Positions 1 to 9,499 are shown, counted from the stretch's first letter. The stretch is 64,000 nucleotides of DNA from Legionella parisiensis (GCF_001467945.1 NZ_LNYQ01000013.1:2635871-2699870); one strand, 5' to 3'. Numbers and translations: made by a program. The notes: generated by a model not told the origin, from the letters alone.

Positions 1-610
1 CTTCTAAAGTAATTTGTAATCTCTTGGCGGCGGATGCAGCACCAATTGGATTGTGATCGAAATCGGCGAAAAACTCTCGATCCTTAGTAGCAGTGGGAGG
101 GGTGCGCAATATTGGTATTTCAGGACAATTATTATTTATTGCTTGAAGCTCTTTTGCATACGCGACATCAAGATACTTTCGTAATATTAGGCTATCCTTT
201 GTTTCCCAATACCCACCACCGACTGCATAGGAAAAAAGTAGTGATTCAATATTTCCAAAGCGACGAGCAAAAGCGTTTAATTTTTTCTCGATGATCTGGG
301 CTTCATTAGTGCATTCTATTTGATTTCTTTCGACTATTGGAAAGCTTACTTGTTTTGTTAGAAACATGTTACGAATGAATACTGAAAAATTTGCTGGGAA
401 TGATGTATGTGCAGGTTTTATAATCCAGCCTTCATTTATTCCATAACAGGGAAACCATGTTCCTTTGCTTGCTGAGTTTGTTCCTGAAGAGCAATAAAAA
501 TAAGGTGCTTTCTCTAAAGATACTGCAGCAATGTTCCTTTCAACTCTTTCATTTCCTTCAATACTCACATATGAAAAAACGTTACCTTTTTCTAATGCTT
601 TTGATTGCAT
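1..610 (-). CDS. Unknown protein, 3' part beyond window
   Basis: An open frame runs leftward from an ATG at 610 to the window edge with no stop, about 203 codons. The start has a good Shine-Dalgarno (GAGGATAA) seven bases upstream. The protein begins MQSKALEKGNVFSYVS and contains a Cys/Trp/Gly-rich stretch (YCSSGTNSASKGTWFPCYG) near residue 40 and an AVGGGYWE segment near residue 128. There is no signal peptide and no obvious membrane segment. I do not recognise the family. A cytoplasmic or translocated protein is possible given the neighbourhood, but nothing in the sequence proves it. Confidence 0.6.
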   Translation of the reverse strand, partial: MQSKALEKGNVFSYVSIEGNERVERNIAAVSLEKAPYFYCSSGTNSASKGTWFPCYGINEGWIIKPAHTSFPANFSVFIRNMFLTKQVSFPIVERNQIECTNEAQIIEKKLNAFARRFGNIESLLFSYAVGGGYWETKDSLILRKYLDVAYAKELQAINNNCPEIPILRTPPTATKDREFFADFDHNPIGAASAAKRLQITLE

Positions 611-896
611 AATTGTTATCCTCTACATTTTGTTAGCTTCAAAAGGTCAAATATTGTCCTTGTGGTATTTTAATTGAACATTAGTTATTGTCCTATTAAT
701 TCATCTACGTAAATCATGCAGTTTGATACGAGTTATCTGATTTCAACAGGATTTAGTTAACATTTAAGAGAATGAGTCTTAGGTTTTATGTAGGTAGGAA
801 GAATGCTAGCGTAGCTTGTTTGCTTCCAAAAAATGAGAGACGCACCTTACCTGAAAGGAACAGAGACAACTTGGTAAGATACTTACCTAGATTGAT

Positions 897-1868
897 CTAA
901 GCAGCCAACTCAGTCACTAAGTTAAAAAAATTAGGGAACGTATTGGTGCGGATGTTTTGTGATGCGTGCATCTGACGTACTACGACAATATTTTTTTCAG
1001 GGATAATAACCAGGTATTGGCCCAGATATCCTTCAGCAAAATACATCGTTGGTCGCATTTTTACCCACCAAAGCAAACCACACATATAATTGATTCCATT
1101 GTCTAAGCGGTTTGAGAGTGGTTCAGGATTCATTGATAAGCTAATCCATTCTTTGCTGATAATTCGTTTGTCGTTCCAAATGCCTTTATTAAGTATTAAC
1201 TCACCAATTTTAAGCAAATCTTCCGCTCTAATTTGCAGTCCTGCCATACCATGTGGATTGCCAGCGGAGTCTTTCATCCAAGCAAAATCAGTAATTCCTA
1301 AGGGGTTAAACAATGTTATTTCGATAAAGTGATCCATCGACAAACCTGATATTTTTTTAAATATGCCAGCTAATAAATTGATTGCCTTGTTATTATAGAA
1401 AAACACTTCTCCAGGATGGTTACTGAGTTCTGCAGCTAATGCCAGTTGTACAAAATCTGGAGAGGCATAAATCTCTTGAGTTGTTGGGTCAGCCTGAATA
1501 CCGGAAGTATGCGATAGTAATTGCTGAACTGTGATGAATTTCTTTGCTCCCTGCCTCCATTCTGGGTAAAACCGAAAAATCGGATCATCCAATGAAATCA
1601 GTTGCGCATCATATAACATCCCAATGCCCAAGCTAACGATTGACTTGGTAACAGACATGGCCTCAATGGAGCCTACGTGCGGTCTTGAAAAGTACGCTCC
1701 TAGAATTTTACCATTTTGCGCAACAATTGCAGCATCAGATTGAGATGATTTAGCCCCACCAATAATATCGACTATGATTTTTTTAGTGTTTTCATCAAGG
1801 TGCTCAAGGGAATAGAATTCATTAGATCTATAATCAAAAGACATATTATAAGACATACAACGACACAT
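897..1868 (-). CDS. Beta-lactamase-fold serine hydrolase (class C/EstB-like)
   Basis: Serine hydrolase of the penicillin-binding-protein/AmpC superfamily, acting on an unknown ester or amide. With the ATG at 1868 as residue 1, the SxxK nucleophile motif is S72-V-T-K75. A second landmark is SHTSG near residue 119, and the YxN-type motif is Y158-N-N160. The C-terminal region has an EGYLGQ segment where family members place their third catalytic motif. Length (323 aa) is close to small EstB-like esterases. No signal peptide is visible, so a cytoplasmic or secreted-without-signal role is possible. The start is uncertain: ATGs at 1868, 1856 and 1844 all lack a clear ribosome binding site. The upstream TTG at 1871 is less likely. 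Confidence 0.8.
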   Translation of the reverse strand: MCRCMSYNMSFDYRSNEFYSLEHLDENTKKIIVDIIGGAKSSQSDAAIVAQNGKILGAYFSRPHVGSIEAMSVTKSIVSLGIGMLYDAQLISLDDPIFRFYPEWRQGAKKFITVQQLLSHTSGIQADPTTQEIYASPDFVQLALAAELSNHPGEVFFYNNKAINLLAGIFKKISGLSMDHFIEITLFNPLGITDFAWMKDSAGNPHGMAGLQIRAEDLLKIGELILNKGIWNDKRIISKEWISLSMNPEPLSNRLDNGINYMCGLLWWVKMRPTMYFAEGYLGQYLVIIPEKNIVVVRQMHASQNIRTNTFPNFFNLVTELAA

Positions 1869-2109
1869 CAAAGTTACAGCATTGTTTATATAATAGATTA
1901 TTTTTTGAACATTTTCATAATTTGATGGATTTTTTTGATCTTTTTTGACTCATATCATAAGTTTTTTAAATGAGCCCAGCATATGCCCAGTGCTTGTAGT
2001 GAGCGGCTTGCAACAGGATACCTCGTGAGTAGAGAGCAAAAAGAACATTCAAATTCCCTTCGGGTTGACCACAAGAAAGCTCAAAGTGTCTTGTAATTAT
2101 AATAACAAA

Positions 2110-2271
2110 ATGAGTGCCACTGAGTTTCTTATGATTTCAAATCAAGACTTTATAGGTGGCTCTGGACTCTATGATGACACAACAAGAAAAGAAGATTTTA
2201 ATAAAAATTAAAAGTATGGGCGCTTGAGAATAAGATTTATTATTAATGATATTTCTCCTAGTCCAAAATAA
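2110..2271 (+). pseudogene. Possible decayed small gene in the 629-bp gap
   Basis: The gap 1869-2500 holds no intact gene. Within it an ATG at 2110 opens a 33-codon frame (starting MSATEFLMISNQDF) ended by TAA at 2209. The same frame continues for another 19 codons (KYGRLRIRFIINDISPSPK) to the next TAA at 2269. One nonsense change in a 53-codon gene would explain this. No ribosome binding site is visible and the family is unknown, so this may be chance. Confidence 0.2.
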
Positions 2272-2331
2272 CCAAATATTTATAAGCAAATGGCATTAGC
2301 TTTATCTGTTCGAATTAAGGTAATTAGCACC

Positions 2332-2390
2332 GTTTGCAAGCAAACAGGCTACCCTCCAGAGTTTATATAGCGAACGCAGCTTGTTTGCAA
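2332..2390. repeat. GTTTGCAAGCAAAC palindrome family
   Basis: Two copies of a short palindromic word lie here: GTTTGCAAGCAAACAGGCTA at 2332 and GCTTGTTTGCAAG near 2379. Related copies occur at 811 (GTAGCTTGTTTGCTT), 3439 (GTAGCCTGTTTGCTT) and 9165 (GGCTGTTTACTTGCAAACAG). All are between genes and all lie in the first 9.2 kb. The core is GTAGCCTGTTTGCTTGCAAA. Its function is unknown; it looks like a small interspersed intergenic repeat. Confidence 0.4.
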
Positions 2391-2500
2391 GTATATTGCT
2401 TGTCTCGCTAAACAGATCTTTTTTTGCGATTTTCACATCATATTTGCTTAAGATTGATACAACTATAATAAAAACGGTAAATCTTAAGGGAAGGAAAATA

Positions 2501-3412
2501 ATGAAAAGAAAACTAGAATCAGATGGTAAGTCGAGGTTTTTTAAAAAATTAAAAACATCAGATGAATCGAATCAGACTTTGGTTCATAAATTAATTCTTG
2601 CTGCTTCTTCTTATGCTGGAAAGCTAAAGCATATTTCAAGTAGTGGGTATTATGTATCCTATTCATTTTTATATACCGCGGCAAATGATTTTGTCTTGAA
2701 TTTTTGTGACAGCATTGGTGATATACCAGGCCCCATTAAGCAGGCAGTATCAGAAAAATTTACCGCATCAAAAAATAAAATGGTACCGACTGAGCAGGCG
2801 AATTGTGACGATCAACCTCATTTAAGCTGTTGGGAATTTTGTTTTTTAGCTCTTAAGGATATCGGATTGGTATCAGAAAAACAGCTTGATGATCTCTGTT
2901 ATATTGTTTACAAGATTAATGAAAAAAGCCCGACTAAAGAAATCGAAATAACGCTAGCACATGCTCTTTTTAATGCGCCCTTAGAAAACTATAGAAAATT
3001 TTCTAAAGATTCTTTGCCTGCACCAGGCGATTTTTTACTTTTCCAGAAAAACCATGCATCACGTCCTTATCATTGCTCCATTTGCATTGACAAAGAAGGA
3101 GGATTCATAGGGCTGAATGATGATGAATGTGTTAAACAAGGAAATGTTACAAAGTATAGCACGCTGCAGGAGGATTGTACCTGGGATCCGGAAGAAGATG
3201 ATGAAATGTGGGCTCCTGAAAGCGTGTATTATGTCCCAGTCAGTGAAATTGCTCGAAACATTCAACATTTTATTGAAACGTATCAAAATATTATCGCACT
3301 GAAAAAGACTGAGCCCCGAAAAACCGAAGAGAAGTTACTAGAAGAGCTTGGGGAAACCCAATACGAGCAGTTGGTATCGGATATACGGATATACAGTGGT
3401 GTGATTCCATGA
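2501..3412 (+). CDS. Candidate effector with NlpC/P60-like Cys-His features
   Basis: 303-aa protein beginning MKRKLESDGKSRFF, preceded by the Shine-Dalgarno AAGGGAAGGA. An in-frame TTG 120 bases upstream has none, so it was rejected. The N-terminus is basic and has no signal peptide. C110-W-E-F is followed about 65 residues later by PAPGDFLLF and then H191 in RPYHCSICI. A Cys at a helix start, then a P-G-D strand and a His on the next strand, is the order seen in NlpC/P60 papain-fold hydrolases. The similarity is judged from motif order only, so catalytic activity is inference. The C-terminal 60 residues are charged and helical. A Dot/Icm effector is plausible from context. Confidence 0.6.
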   Translation: MKRKLESDGKSRFFKKLKTSDESNQTLVHKLILAASSYAGKLKHISSSGYYVSYSFLYTAANDFVLNFCDSIGDIPGPIKQAVSEKFTASKNKMVPTEQANCDDQPHLSCWEFCFLALKDIGLVSEKQLDDLCYIVYKINEKSPTKEIEITLAHALFNAPLENYRKFSKDSLPAPGDFLLFQKNHASRPYHCSICIDKEGGFIGLNDDECVKQGNVTKYSTLQEDCTWDPEEDDEMWAPESVYYVPVSEIARNIQHFIETYQNIIALKKTEPRKTEEKLLEELGETQYEQLVSDIRIYSGVIP

Positions 3413-3658
3413 TTTTATGAATCCATAGATCATTATCCGTAGCCTGTTTGCTTACAAAAAGGGTTGCTTCGTGACTCCTCCACATTCATTCATATGCATT
3501 CTTATCCATCTTTTTATCCAATTGGATTATCCCTCTTCACTAAGATGTATGGAGGTCAGCCTAAAGTATATACCGGATCGATCTCATGAGGTCATAGATT
3601 TCATTTCAAGCTAAAAAACAACCTGAAAAAGTAACGTTTTTGACTGATCCTGACGAGA

Positions 3659-4432
3659 TTAAAAAGAGATGCCTATACGCTCATCGGGTCTTAAGGTAAG
3701 GATTTCATGCCCATTATCAGTTACTAAAATGGTATGCTCCCATTGTGCAGATAATTTATGATCCTTTGTGACAACAGTCCATCCATCACCTAATGTCTTG
3801 ATTTCCTTACTACCTATATTAATCATCGGTTCAATGGTAAAGGTCATGCCGGCTTGCAATTGTAAACCGGTATTCGGTTTGCCAAAATGCATTACATCGG
3901 GCTTTTCCCACATTGTTTTACCAATGCCATGCCCCCCAAATTCACGCACAACAGAATACCGATTGCTCTCGGCATGTTCTTGGATGATGTTTCCTATATC
4001 CCCGAGTCGAACTCCCGGACGCACAAGTTCAATTGCTTTATAAAGGCATTCTTGAGTGACTTCTACTAGTTTTTTGGCAAAAGGTTTTACATTGCCAATG
4101 AGAAACATTTTACTTGTATCACCGATATACCCATCTTTTTGAACTGTAACGTCAATATTAATAATGTCACCATTCTTAAGTATTTTACTAGAAGGTATTC
4201 CATGACATACAACATGATTAATTGAGGTACAAATGCAAGCCGGAAATCCATAGTGATTTAATGTTGAGGGAATTGCTTTTAAATCTTCAATGATATATCT
4301 ACGACATATTCGCTCAAGCTCAATAGTGCTTGTACCCGCAACAACATGAGGCTCTATCATTTGGAGTACCGATGCAGCCAGATTTCCAGCGATGCGCATT
4401 TTTTGTATTTCTTCAGGCGTCTTCACTAACAT
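3659..4432 (-). CDS. map: Methionine aminopeptidase, type I
   Basis: Cytoplasmic metallopeptidase that removes the initiator Met from nascent proteins. All metal ligands are present: D94 (INIDVT), D105 (GDTS), H168 (GGHGIG), E201 (TIEPM) and E232 (WEHT), with the substrate-binding H77 (VCHGIP). Spacing matches the E. coli enzyme with a constant offset of three, and 257 aa is the normal type I length. The ATG at 4432 lies inside the end of the upstream ParD-like gene, which it overlaps by 20 bases, so the two are probably translated together. The pairing suggests an accessory MetAP rather than the housekeeping copy, which cannot be checked here. Confidence 0.95.
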   Translation of the reverse strand: MLVKTPEEIQKMRIAGNLAASVLQMIEPHVVAGTSTIELERICRRYIIEDLKAIPSTLNHYGFPACICTSINHVVCHGIPSSKILKNGDIINIDVTVQKDGYIGDTSKMFLIGNVKPFAKKLVEVTQECLYKAIELVRPGVRLGDIGNIIQEHAESNRYSVVREFGGHGIGKTMWEKPDVMHFGKPNTGLQLQAGMTFTIEPMINIGSKEIKTLGDGWTVVTKDHKLSAQWEHTILVTDNGHEILTLRPDERIGISF

Positions 4433-4625
4433 CGTGTATTTCCCCTAATGATGCTTGATTAACTAAAATCTTGAGAATTTCGGGATAAGTAATAGAAGGA
4501 TTTTCTTCTGCTAATTTTCCTATTCTCATCCAATATTCAGCTTGTGAATTTATTGATCGGCTCATGGCTCTAGCCATTAATTTAGTAGCTTCATGTAATT
4601 CATTGGAAATTTTTACAATACCCAC
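4413..4625 (-). CDS. ParD-like antitoxin-family protein
   Basis: 70-aa protein (MGIVKISNELHEATKLMARA...) resembling the ParD-like antitoxin family. It has a short N-terminal strand (VKIS) followed by helices with SINSQAEYWMRIG, as in ribbon-helix-helix antitoxins. It starts with GTG at 4625, with AGGAGA at the right distance. An ATG two bases away is out of frame. It overlaps the methionine aminopeptidase gene by 20 bases. No ParE-type toxin is present. The probable roles are autoregulation of the operon or control of the peptidase, which is inference from layout. Confidence 0.75.
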   Translation of the reverse strand: MGIVKISNELHEATKLMARAMSRSINSQAEYWMRIGKLAEENPSITYPEILKILVNQASLGEIHDVSEDA

Positions 4626-4943
4626 ATAGTTCTCCTAAAAAATTGGATGATATAATATATTGATATATATTGCTACATTATATATTTGAAATATAGCTTT
4701 TGATGTTATGGAAATATTATTTGTATCAAATTACTTTGTATTAAAAGAAGAAATTGATATGTACTACGCCGTATTATTTGCAATGGAAACTTTGCCATTA
4801 CTCTTTACACTCGATGAGTCTGATCAAAGACGTAATGGATAAGTATTGAAGACGAACAAGTATGAAAGGGCAGAGGAATGTTTGGCTCATTGTTAGAAGG
4901 TCACGTTTTCCGGCGAGTCACCTCGGTTGCGTCCTCTAAAAGT
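4626..4943. other. Intergenic gap with a weak 44-codon frame
   Basis: AT-rich spacer upstream of the ParD-like gene. A plus-strand frame 4708-4842 (44 codons, beginning MEILFVSNYFVL) is open but has no ribosome binding site and no recognisable family. It may be a remnant or chance. The AT-rich part 4660-4690 probably holds the promoter of the ParD-like/map operon. Confidence 0.25.
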
Positions 4944-6914
4944 CTATTTATTGCCCACTGCAGTTAACAAGAGCACATGTTTCGCAGTTTCTCGAGTTTT
5001 AAGAATATCGCGTAATTCATCATCATAAAATGCGCCTACCGAGCAAGCTCCTAATCCACGTGCCTGAGCAGCGAGATAGGTTGTTTCTCCGCCTATACCA
5101 GACTCTAAATTGGCGTACCGGTAATCTCTCTCTCCGTGTAGCAGTCCTATCCGGCTGAGATCAACGCTCCAGGCAATAACAAAGGCCGCTCGTTCCAGAA
5201 GCTCTTGAGAAAGTCCTGCTTGATATATTTTTTTTGAGAAATTACCCTCTCTGATCTTTTCTAAAGCGGCTTTTTCAGGAATATACCGGTAGACACCTTG
5301 AGCTAAATCTTTTACCCGAGAAACTATTACGAATAGTTCAACGCGACTGCCACCTTCAACATTATATGGATTTCCAAGAGGTGCAAAGGACTGGCGAATT
5401 ATACCTGCAAAATCGTCGATACTTATCTCTTGATTAGAAAACTGACGAAATGAGCGGCGATTTTTAATAATAGTAAAAGTATCTTCGTCCGCTGCTGAAC
5501 CAAGTGGTAATTGAATAAGCGCATCTGTAGCGGGAGTATCATCCTGATATTTTGTTACGTCAATTTTGGGAGTTTTCATTGATCCTTTTTTCCATTGTAC
5601 AGAGGTTAGTTTATAGGAAAGACGGGTCAGTTCGATATCTTGAATCTCCTTCGGTAGGGCTGCTGAGGTGAATTGGGGGATTGTTACTCGTTCACTGAGC
5701 TTATTTTTTCCAAGCACCACCATGGATAAAACGCCCTCATTTTGTAGTGATAGACTCAGGACTGTTTTCATTTTTTCATCATCAAAAAAGGATGTACTTA
5801 CATAAGGGAGTTGTATTGAAAAGGCTGCAACTCCAAGATTAGCCAAAATATGTCCGGCATCGGGCAATATGTAGCGAAAAGAACGCTCCCCATATTTCCA
5901 AATAGTACGGTCAAAATTGGCCGTGATAATAATAATGGCTGAGGCATTTTTTTGTATATCAGGATAAGGACTTGCCAGGGAAAGAGAGTGAAGTGATTGC
6001 TGGTTGCCGATTTGCGTCAGGTTGTGATTCGCTGGGTGGTAATAATAAATACCGGGCTTAAGTCCCTTCACATTGATGGCAGCAACGTATAAATCATTTG
6101 GATATAGTGCTCCTGCTGATGCAGCGGCGCGCAGCAGCAAATACCCTCCAGGATAGTTTAGTCTAGCTGTTACCCCATTTGTATAATAAAGAAGATTCGA
6201 TAAATTTTGTAAATTCAGAGAAGTTACTGAGTTTGATTGTACTTGGGATAAGCTTTGGCTAAGGGAAGTACCTGAACGTTTACCAGGTGTTGGCAAAGCA
6301 GCCACTGGATAATTGGGATAATTTTTAAATTCGTTCGGCTTATCAATATTAAACCTGAGGCCAAAGACAGCACTCCGGGTGAGATCTCCTTGATGGTGTA
6401 TATAGCTAATGGCATCTACTTTCTTCTCTCCGGTGCTAAACCAGATTCGCTGGCCAATCGATATTTCCGGTTTTTTTTCAATAAGGGGCGTTGTTGCTGG
6501 GCTAATAAATTCATAGACGATCAGCGTTATCGCAGAATAAGCGATTATCATTATGATAATTAGAAAGATTTTTTTTACTCTTGGCTTCCATTGGGTGTGT
6601 GTTTCATCAAGCAGGGCAGCAGGGCTATTTTTTTTGAGCCAATTACAAACCAGGGGAAGTTGAAACCAAAGATGGACAGAAACTAAAAATAGCAAGCAAT
6701 AACCAAATAAATAATGTAAATCAAAGGCGGGTAAGTCCATGCGTGCAACCCAGAATAGCCCCAGCCCGGCAGTAATGAGTAAATAAAAAATTAAATAGAT
6801 GGCCGAGATCATATTTATGTCTCTTCTTTTCATTGGTTTCCCTGTAACAGCGCGTACAAATAAATAGATAATCATCAAAGTAATAGGGAGAGAAAACCAA
6901 AAGAATTTTTCCAT
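4944..6914 (-). CDS. Membrane-anchored SagB-type double nitroreductase
   Basis: 656-aa protein. The N-terminal 170 residues carry four to five hydrophobic segments, with His residues in FDLHYLFGY and SVHLWFQLP that could bind haem, as in small cytochrome-b-like domains. Two nitroreductase/SagB-like FMN folds follow. The first spans about residues 230-410 (AGALYPNDLYV...YRYILPDAGHILAN) and the second about 470-655 (RRSFRQFSNQEIS... and GIGGETTYLAAQARGLG). A tandem FMN-reductase unit fused to a membrane segment suggests a membrane-linked oxidoreductase. SagB relatives oxidise azolines in peptide natural products, but no cyclodehydratase lies nearby, so the substrate is unknown. The start ATG is at 6914. 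Confidence 0.8.
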   Translation of the reverse strand: MEKFFWFSLPITLMIIYLFVRAVTGKPMKRRDINMISAIYLIFYLLITAGLGLFWVARMDLPAFDLHYLFGYCLLFLVSVHLWFQLPLVCNWLKKNSPAALLDETHTQWKPRVKKIFLIIIMIIAYSAITLIVYEFISPATTPLIEKKPEISIGQRIWFSTGEKKVDAISYIHHQGDLTRSAVFGLRFNIDKPNEFKNYPNYPVAALPTPGKRSGTSLSQSLSQVQSNSVTSLNLQNLSNLLYYTNGVTARLNYPGGYLLLRAAASAGALYPNDLYVAAINVKGLKPGIYYYHPANHNLTQIGNQQSLHSLSLASPYPDIQKNASAIIIITANFDRTIWKYGERSFRYILPDAGHILANLGVAAFSIQLPYVSTSFFDDEKMKTVLSLSLQNEGVLSMVVLGKNKLSERVTIPQFTSAALPKEIQDIELTRLSYKLTSVQWKKGSMKTPKIDVTKYQDDTPATDALIQLPLGSAADEDTFTIIKNRRSFRQFSNQEISIDDFAGIIRQSFAPLGNPYNVEGGSRVELFVIVSRVKDLAQGVYRYIPEKAALEKIREGNFSKKIYQAGLSQELLERAAFVIAWSVDLSRIGLLHGERDYRYANLESGIGGETTYLAAQARGLGACSVGAFYDDELRDILKTRETAKHVLLLTAVGNK

Positions 6915-7265
6915 AATATCTATGAGCTCCGAAATTTAACGACAAGAATAACTTTGCCTCATGTATTTATACTTCATTAAGAGGTAGCTGTCATTGTGAA
7001 TGTAGTGAAGTATGCCGGCATAAATAGAGCGCGCAGGGCTGCGTGGTTCTGGTTCTTAGGACTCTCGTTATTAGGCAGCGACAGGTCAGCTTGCCAACGG
7101 GGTAAAAGTTGCGGATTTTCTGCTCCTATGGAGTATATGCTTCGCAAAAGCTCCATGGAGCCATAACTTTTTCTTAATGTTCAATAATTAAACTCCATCA
7201 AGTGATTTTTTTATCACTAAATCAACAGAAAAGCAGTACATGAATATAAAAGATGGAGTCGTAAA
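6915..7265. other. 351-bp divergent intergenic region
   Basis: Separates two divergently transcribed genes and should hold both promoters. It contains the palindrome GGCTCCATGGAGC near 7151-7164 and a partial copy, GCTCCTATGGAGT, 30 bases to the left. No gene is seen. Confidence 0.3.
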
Positions 7266-8513
7266 ATGTCCCAGATAACCGGTCGTGATATTTACTCAAT
7301 TATTGAATGGCAAACTATTTTGCATTCTTCAAATCCTGATAAAGAGAATAAAATTATAAGTGAACTAACGGATGCAATAACTAAATACCATCAATTGGAA
7401 AAGAAAAAAGCAGATAATATCATTCTCCGAAAAGAAGCGTTATCTCACATAGAAAAACTGTGTGAGCTCTATGTTGCAGAACGTGGGGACGCTATAGGTA
7501 AAAAAACACCAGGGGTACATAAAAAATTAGAAGACGGTATTGATGCCTGGATTGTGTCATTACAAAAAAAGTCGAGTCATAAGTTAGATTACCTTGGCAA
7601 ACTAGAATCATTTTTGGCTACTGCTAAGTCGCATCATATTAATCGTAATGAAATGATTGAACATTTAAAAGTGCGTAACAAATCGAATACACCATCGCGG
7701 TTAAAATTATTCAGCGGGACATATCTCGAAAAAATTGATCCAGTTCATCGGCAATTTGAATTTAATATGAATAAATTACCTAATAAAAAGTCCGGAATAA
7801 ATTCTGCATTTTTAGATTGGATAAAAAGCGAAGACCCTACTCCATTTTTTCTATGGCTAGAAAATCATGAGATACTGACTCAAAATCGCCTTTCTAAGGA
7901 AAAGCAAGAAATTAATTTGATTGATTATAATTTGGAGGATGCGCATATTGCGACATTTAAAAACATTGATGGCCAAAATTACATTGTTTCAAAGCCCAAA
8001 AATAGTGATGAAGAATCTGAGAAATTAAATTCAAGACAAATGAAAAATTATAGTTTTAAAATGGGTACGGCATATGGGTCAGTAGCATTTGTATGGTGCA
8101 GGGATAATGAAAATCAGTTTCTTACCTATCCACATCAAACGGGCAAATTCCATCATTCTTCATTGAGTGCAGGTAAAAGTGTACGATGTGCAGGGATGTG
8201 GGCAGTAAACAATGGGGTTATTACTCACATAAGCAATAGCAGTGGACATTACAGACCAAGTTCGCTTTCATTTTATTTGTTAATAAAATTTTTAGAAAGT
8301 AAGCAAGTGATTAATGATAATACGAAGGTGGCTGATTTGCGCAAACCGGATGAAGTTGTCAATCCTAACCAACCCTTTGGATCCACAAAAAGCCTATATA
8401 TTTCACGAAGAGAATATCTTGATTGGGCTGAGCAATTACCAGAAATACAGGAATACTTACAAACAGCAAATACAAATGACAACACATCATACGAGAGATG
8501 CACTCTCTTTTAA
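7266..8513 (+). CDS. Candidate effector with HSS...SGHY motif and C-terminal CTLF
   Basis: 415-aa soluble protein with no signal peptide. Residues 1-140 are charged and helical. The C-terminal half holds TGKFHHSSLSAGKSVRCAG followed by an isNSSGHYRPSS segment (residues about 295-340). I associate this His-Ser-Ser...Ser-Gly-His-Tyr pattern with secreted toxin or effector C-termini, without a proven activity. The last four residues are C-T-L-F, which fits a CAAX prenylation box. Such boxes are known in several Legionella effectors and would direct the protein to host membranes. The start ATG at 7266 has GATGGAG eight bases upstream. The gene stands alone. Confidence 0.6.
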   Translation: MSQITGRDIYSIIEWQTILHSSNPDKENKIISELTDAITKYHQLEKKKADNIILRKEALSHIEKLCELYVAERGDAIGKKTPGVHKKLEDGIDAWIVSLQKKSSHKLDYLGKLESFLATAKSHHINRNEMIEHLKVRNKSNTPSRLKLFSGTYLEKIDPVHRQFEFNMNKLPNKKSGINSAFLDWIKSEDPTPFFLWLENHEILTQNRLSKEKQEINLIDYNLEDAHIATFKNIDGQNYIVSKPKNSDEESEKLNSRQMKNYSFKMGTAYGSVAFVWCRDNENQFLTYPHQTGKFHHSSLSAGKSVRCAGMWAVNNGVITHISNSSGHYRPSSLSFYLLIKFLESKQVINDNTKVADLRKPDEVVNPNQPFGSTKSLYISRREYLDWAEQLPEIQEYLQTANTNDNTSYERCTLF

Positions 8514-8723
8514 ATCAATCTTCAAGCATTCTGAATGAGACTAAAATAGCGGCCTTTATATCGAACAAAGAATGGTAATCGCCGCTCACTCCAGATAGCT
8601 CTTTCATGCATTGGCTGATTACCGCAAAGGCTCCAAATTATTGAGCTGCAAAGTAATGGATTTTGTTCAAACAGCACTAAAAGGCCAATAAATCATTTTT
8701 CGAACTTATTGATTGATGTCTCA

Positions 8724-9104
8724 TTACCTAATAATACCTTTTAAAATTGAAGCTTGTAATTCGGTAACTTCATAATCTAAATTATCTGAACTATAGAGTG
8801 TCTTCGCTAAAACCTGATGCATTTTAAGTGATGGAGTGGAGAAAAATGTTCTGTTTTTTATAAAATCGTCAGCTTCGATAATCCTAAACTTTAATGTTGG
8901 TTCCAGCTCACTTACCTTTGTTAAATCTGTTTTGGCGATTGGACCAAGTAAAATATGCGATACGCTACAAGAGTTTGTAAAAGCTTGGTTATCACCATTT
9001 TTATCATAACCCAACCATGATTTATACTTTAAATCATCTCTTCCAAGACGTGTTTTATATAAATTAAACTCAGGATTTTCTTTATAAGAAATTAAAATGT
9101 GCAT
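8724..9104 (-). CDS. Hypothetical protein, 126 aa
   Basis: Open frame with a well-placed AGGTGA Shine-Dalgarno before the ATG at 9104. The protein begins MHILISYKENPEFNLYKTRL and has mixed strand/helix character, with no signal peptide or membrane segment. I do not recognise it. It is followed by a 210-bp non-coding spacer shared with the convergent gene ending at 8513. Confidence 0.55.
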   Translation of the reverse strand: MHILISYKENPEFNLYKTRLGRDDLKYKSWLGYDKNGDNQAFTNSCSVSHILLGPIAKTDLTKVSELEPTLKFRIIEADDFIKNRTFFSTPSLKMHQVLAKTLYSSDNLDYEVTELQASILKGIIR

Positions 9105-9226
9105 TCATCACCTAACCTAAAAACCATTAAAATTAATTCTAAAAAATAACTAAACACAGCTAGTATAGGCTGTTTACTTGCAAACAGGAGGTCTTTCCAA
9201 ACCGTTGGCATGTCATTTATATATTC

Positions 9227-9499
9227 ATGAGGCCAATTTTAACTATTTTATCATTAATATCAATAATATATGAAAATATTCTCTTAATATCTTATGCCCG
9301 TAATATGGAGTTTGTACTTTGCGTGTATGCCCCATTTTTAATGATACTTTTTTTAAAATATAATGATTTCTATTCAGGTCAAAAACTCGCTTATTTGATG
9401 CGATTTTTGATTTCCATTATTTTGTCAGGCCCTGGATGCTTGACCGCTGGTGACTATGCCACCGCTTCAACAAGTAAGGTGAAGAAGCTGTCGCAATGA
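9227..9499 (+). CDS. Small hydrophobic protein, doubtful
   Basis: 90-codon frame whose first 65 residues are almost continuously hydrophobic (two or three possible membrane helices), followed by a polar tail. The ATG at 9227 has no clear ribosome binding site. A GTTTGC-type repeat copy ends 40 bases upstream. It could be a real small membrane protein or a remnant. Confidence 0.35.
   Translation: MRPILTILSLISIIYENILLISYARNMEFVLCVYAPFLMILFLKYNDFYSGQKLAYLMRFLISIILSGPGCLTAGDYATASTSKVKKLSQ

Noticed and set aside
4944-6914. RiPP azoline-forming cluster based on the SagB-type domains
   Set aside because: No cyclodehydratase, precursor peptide or transporter nearby, and the protein has a membrane domain unlike SagB.
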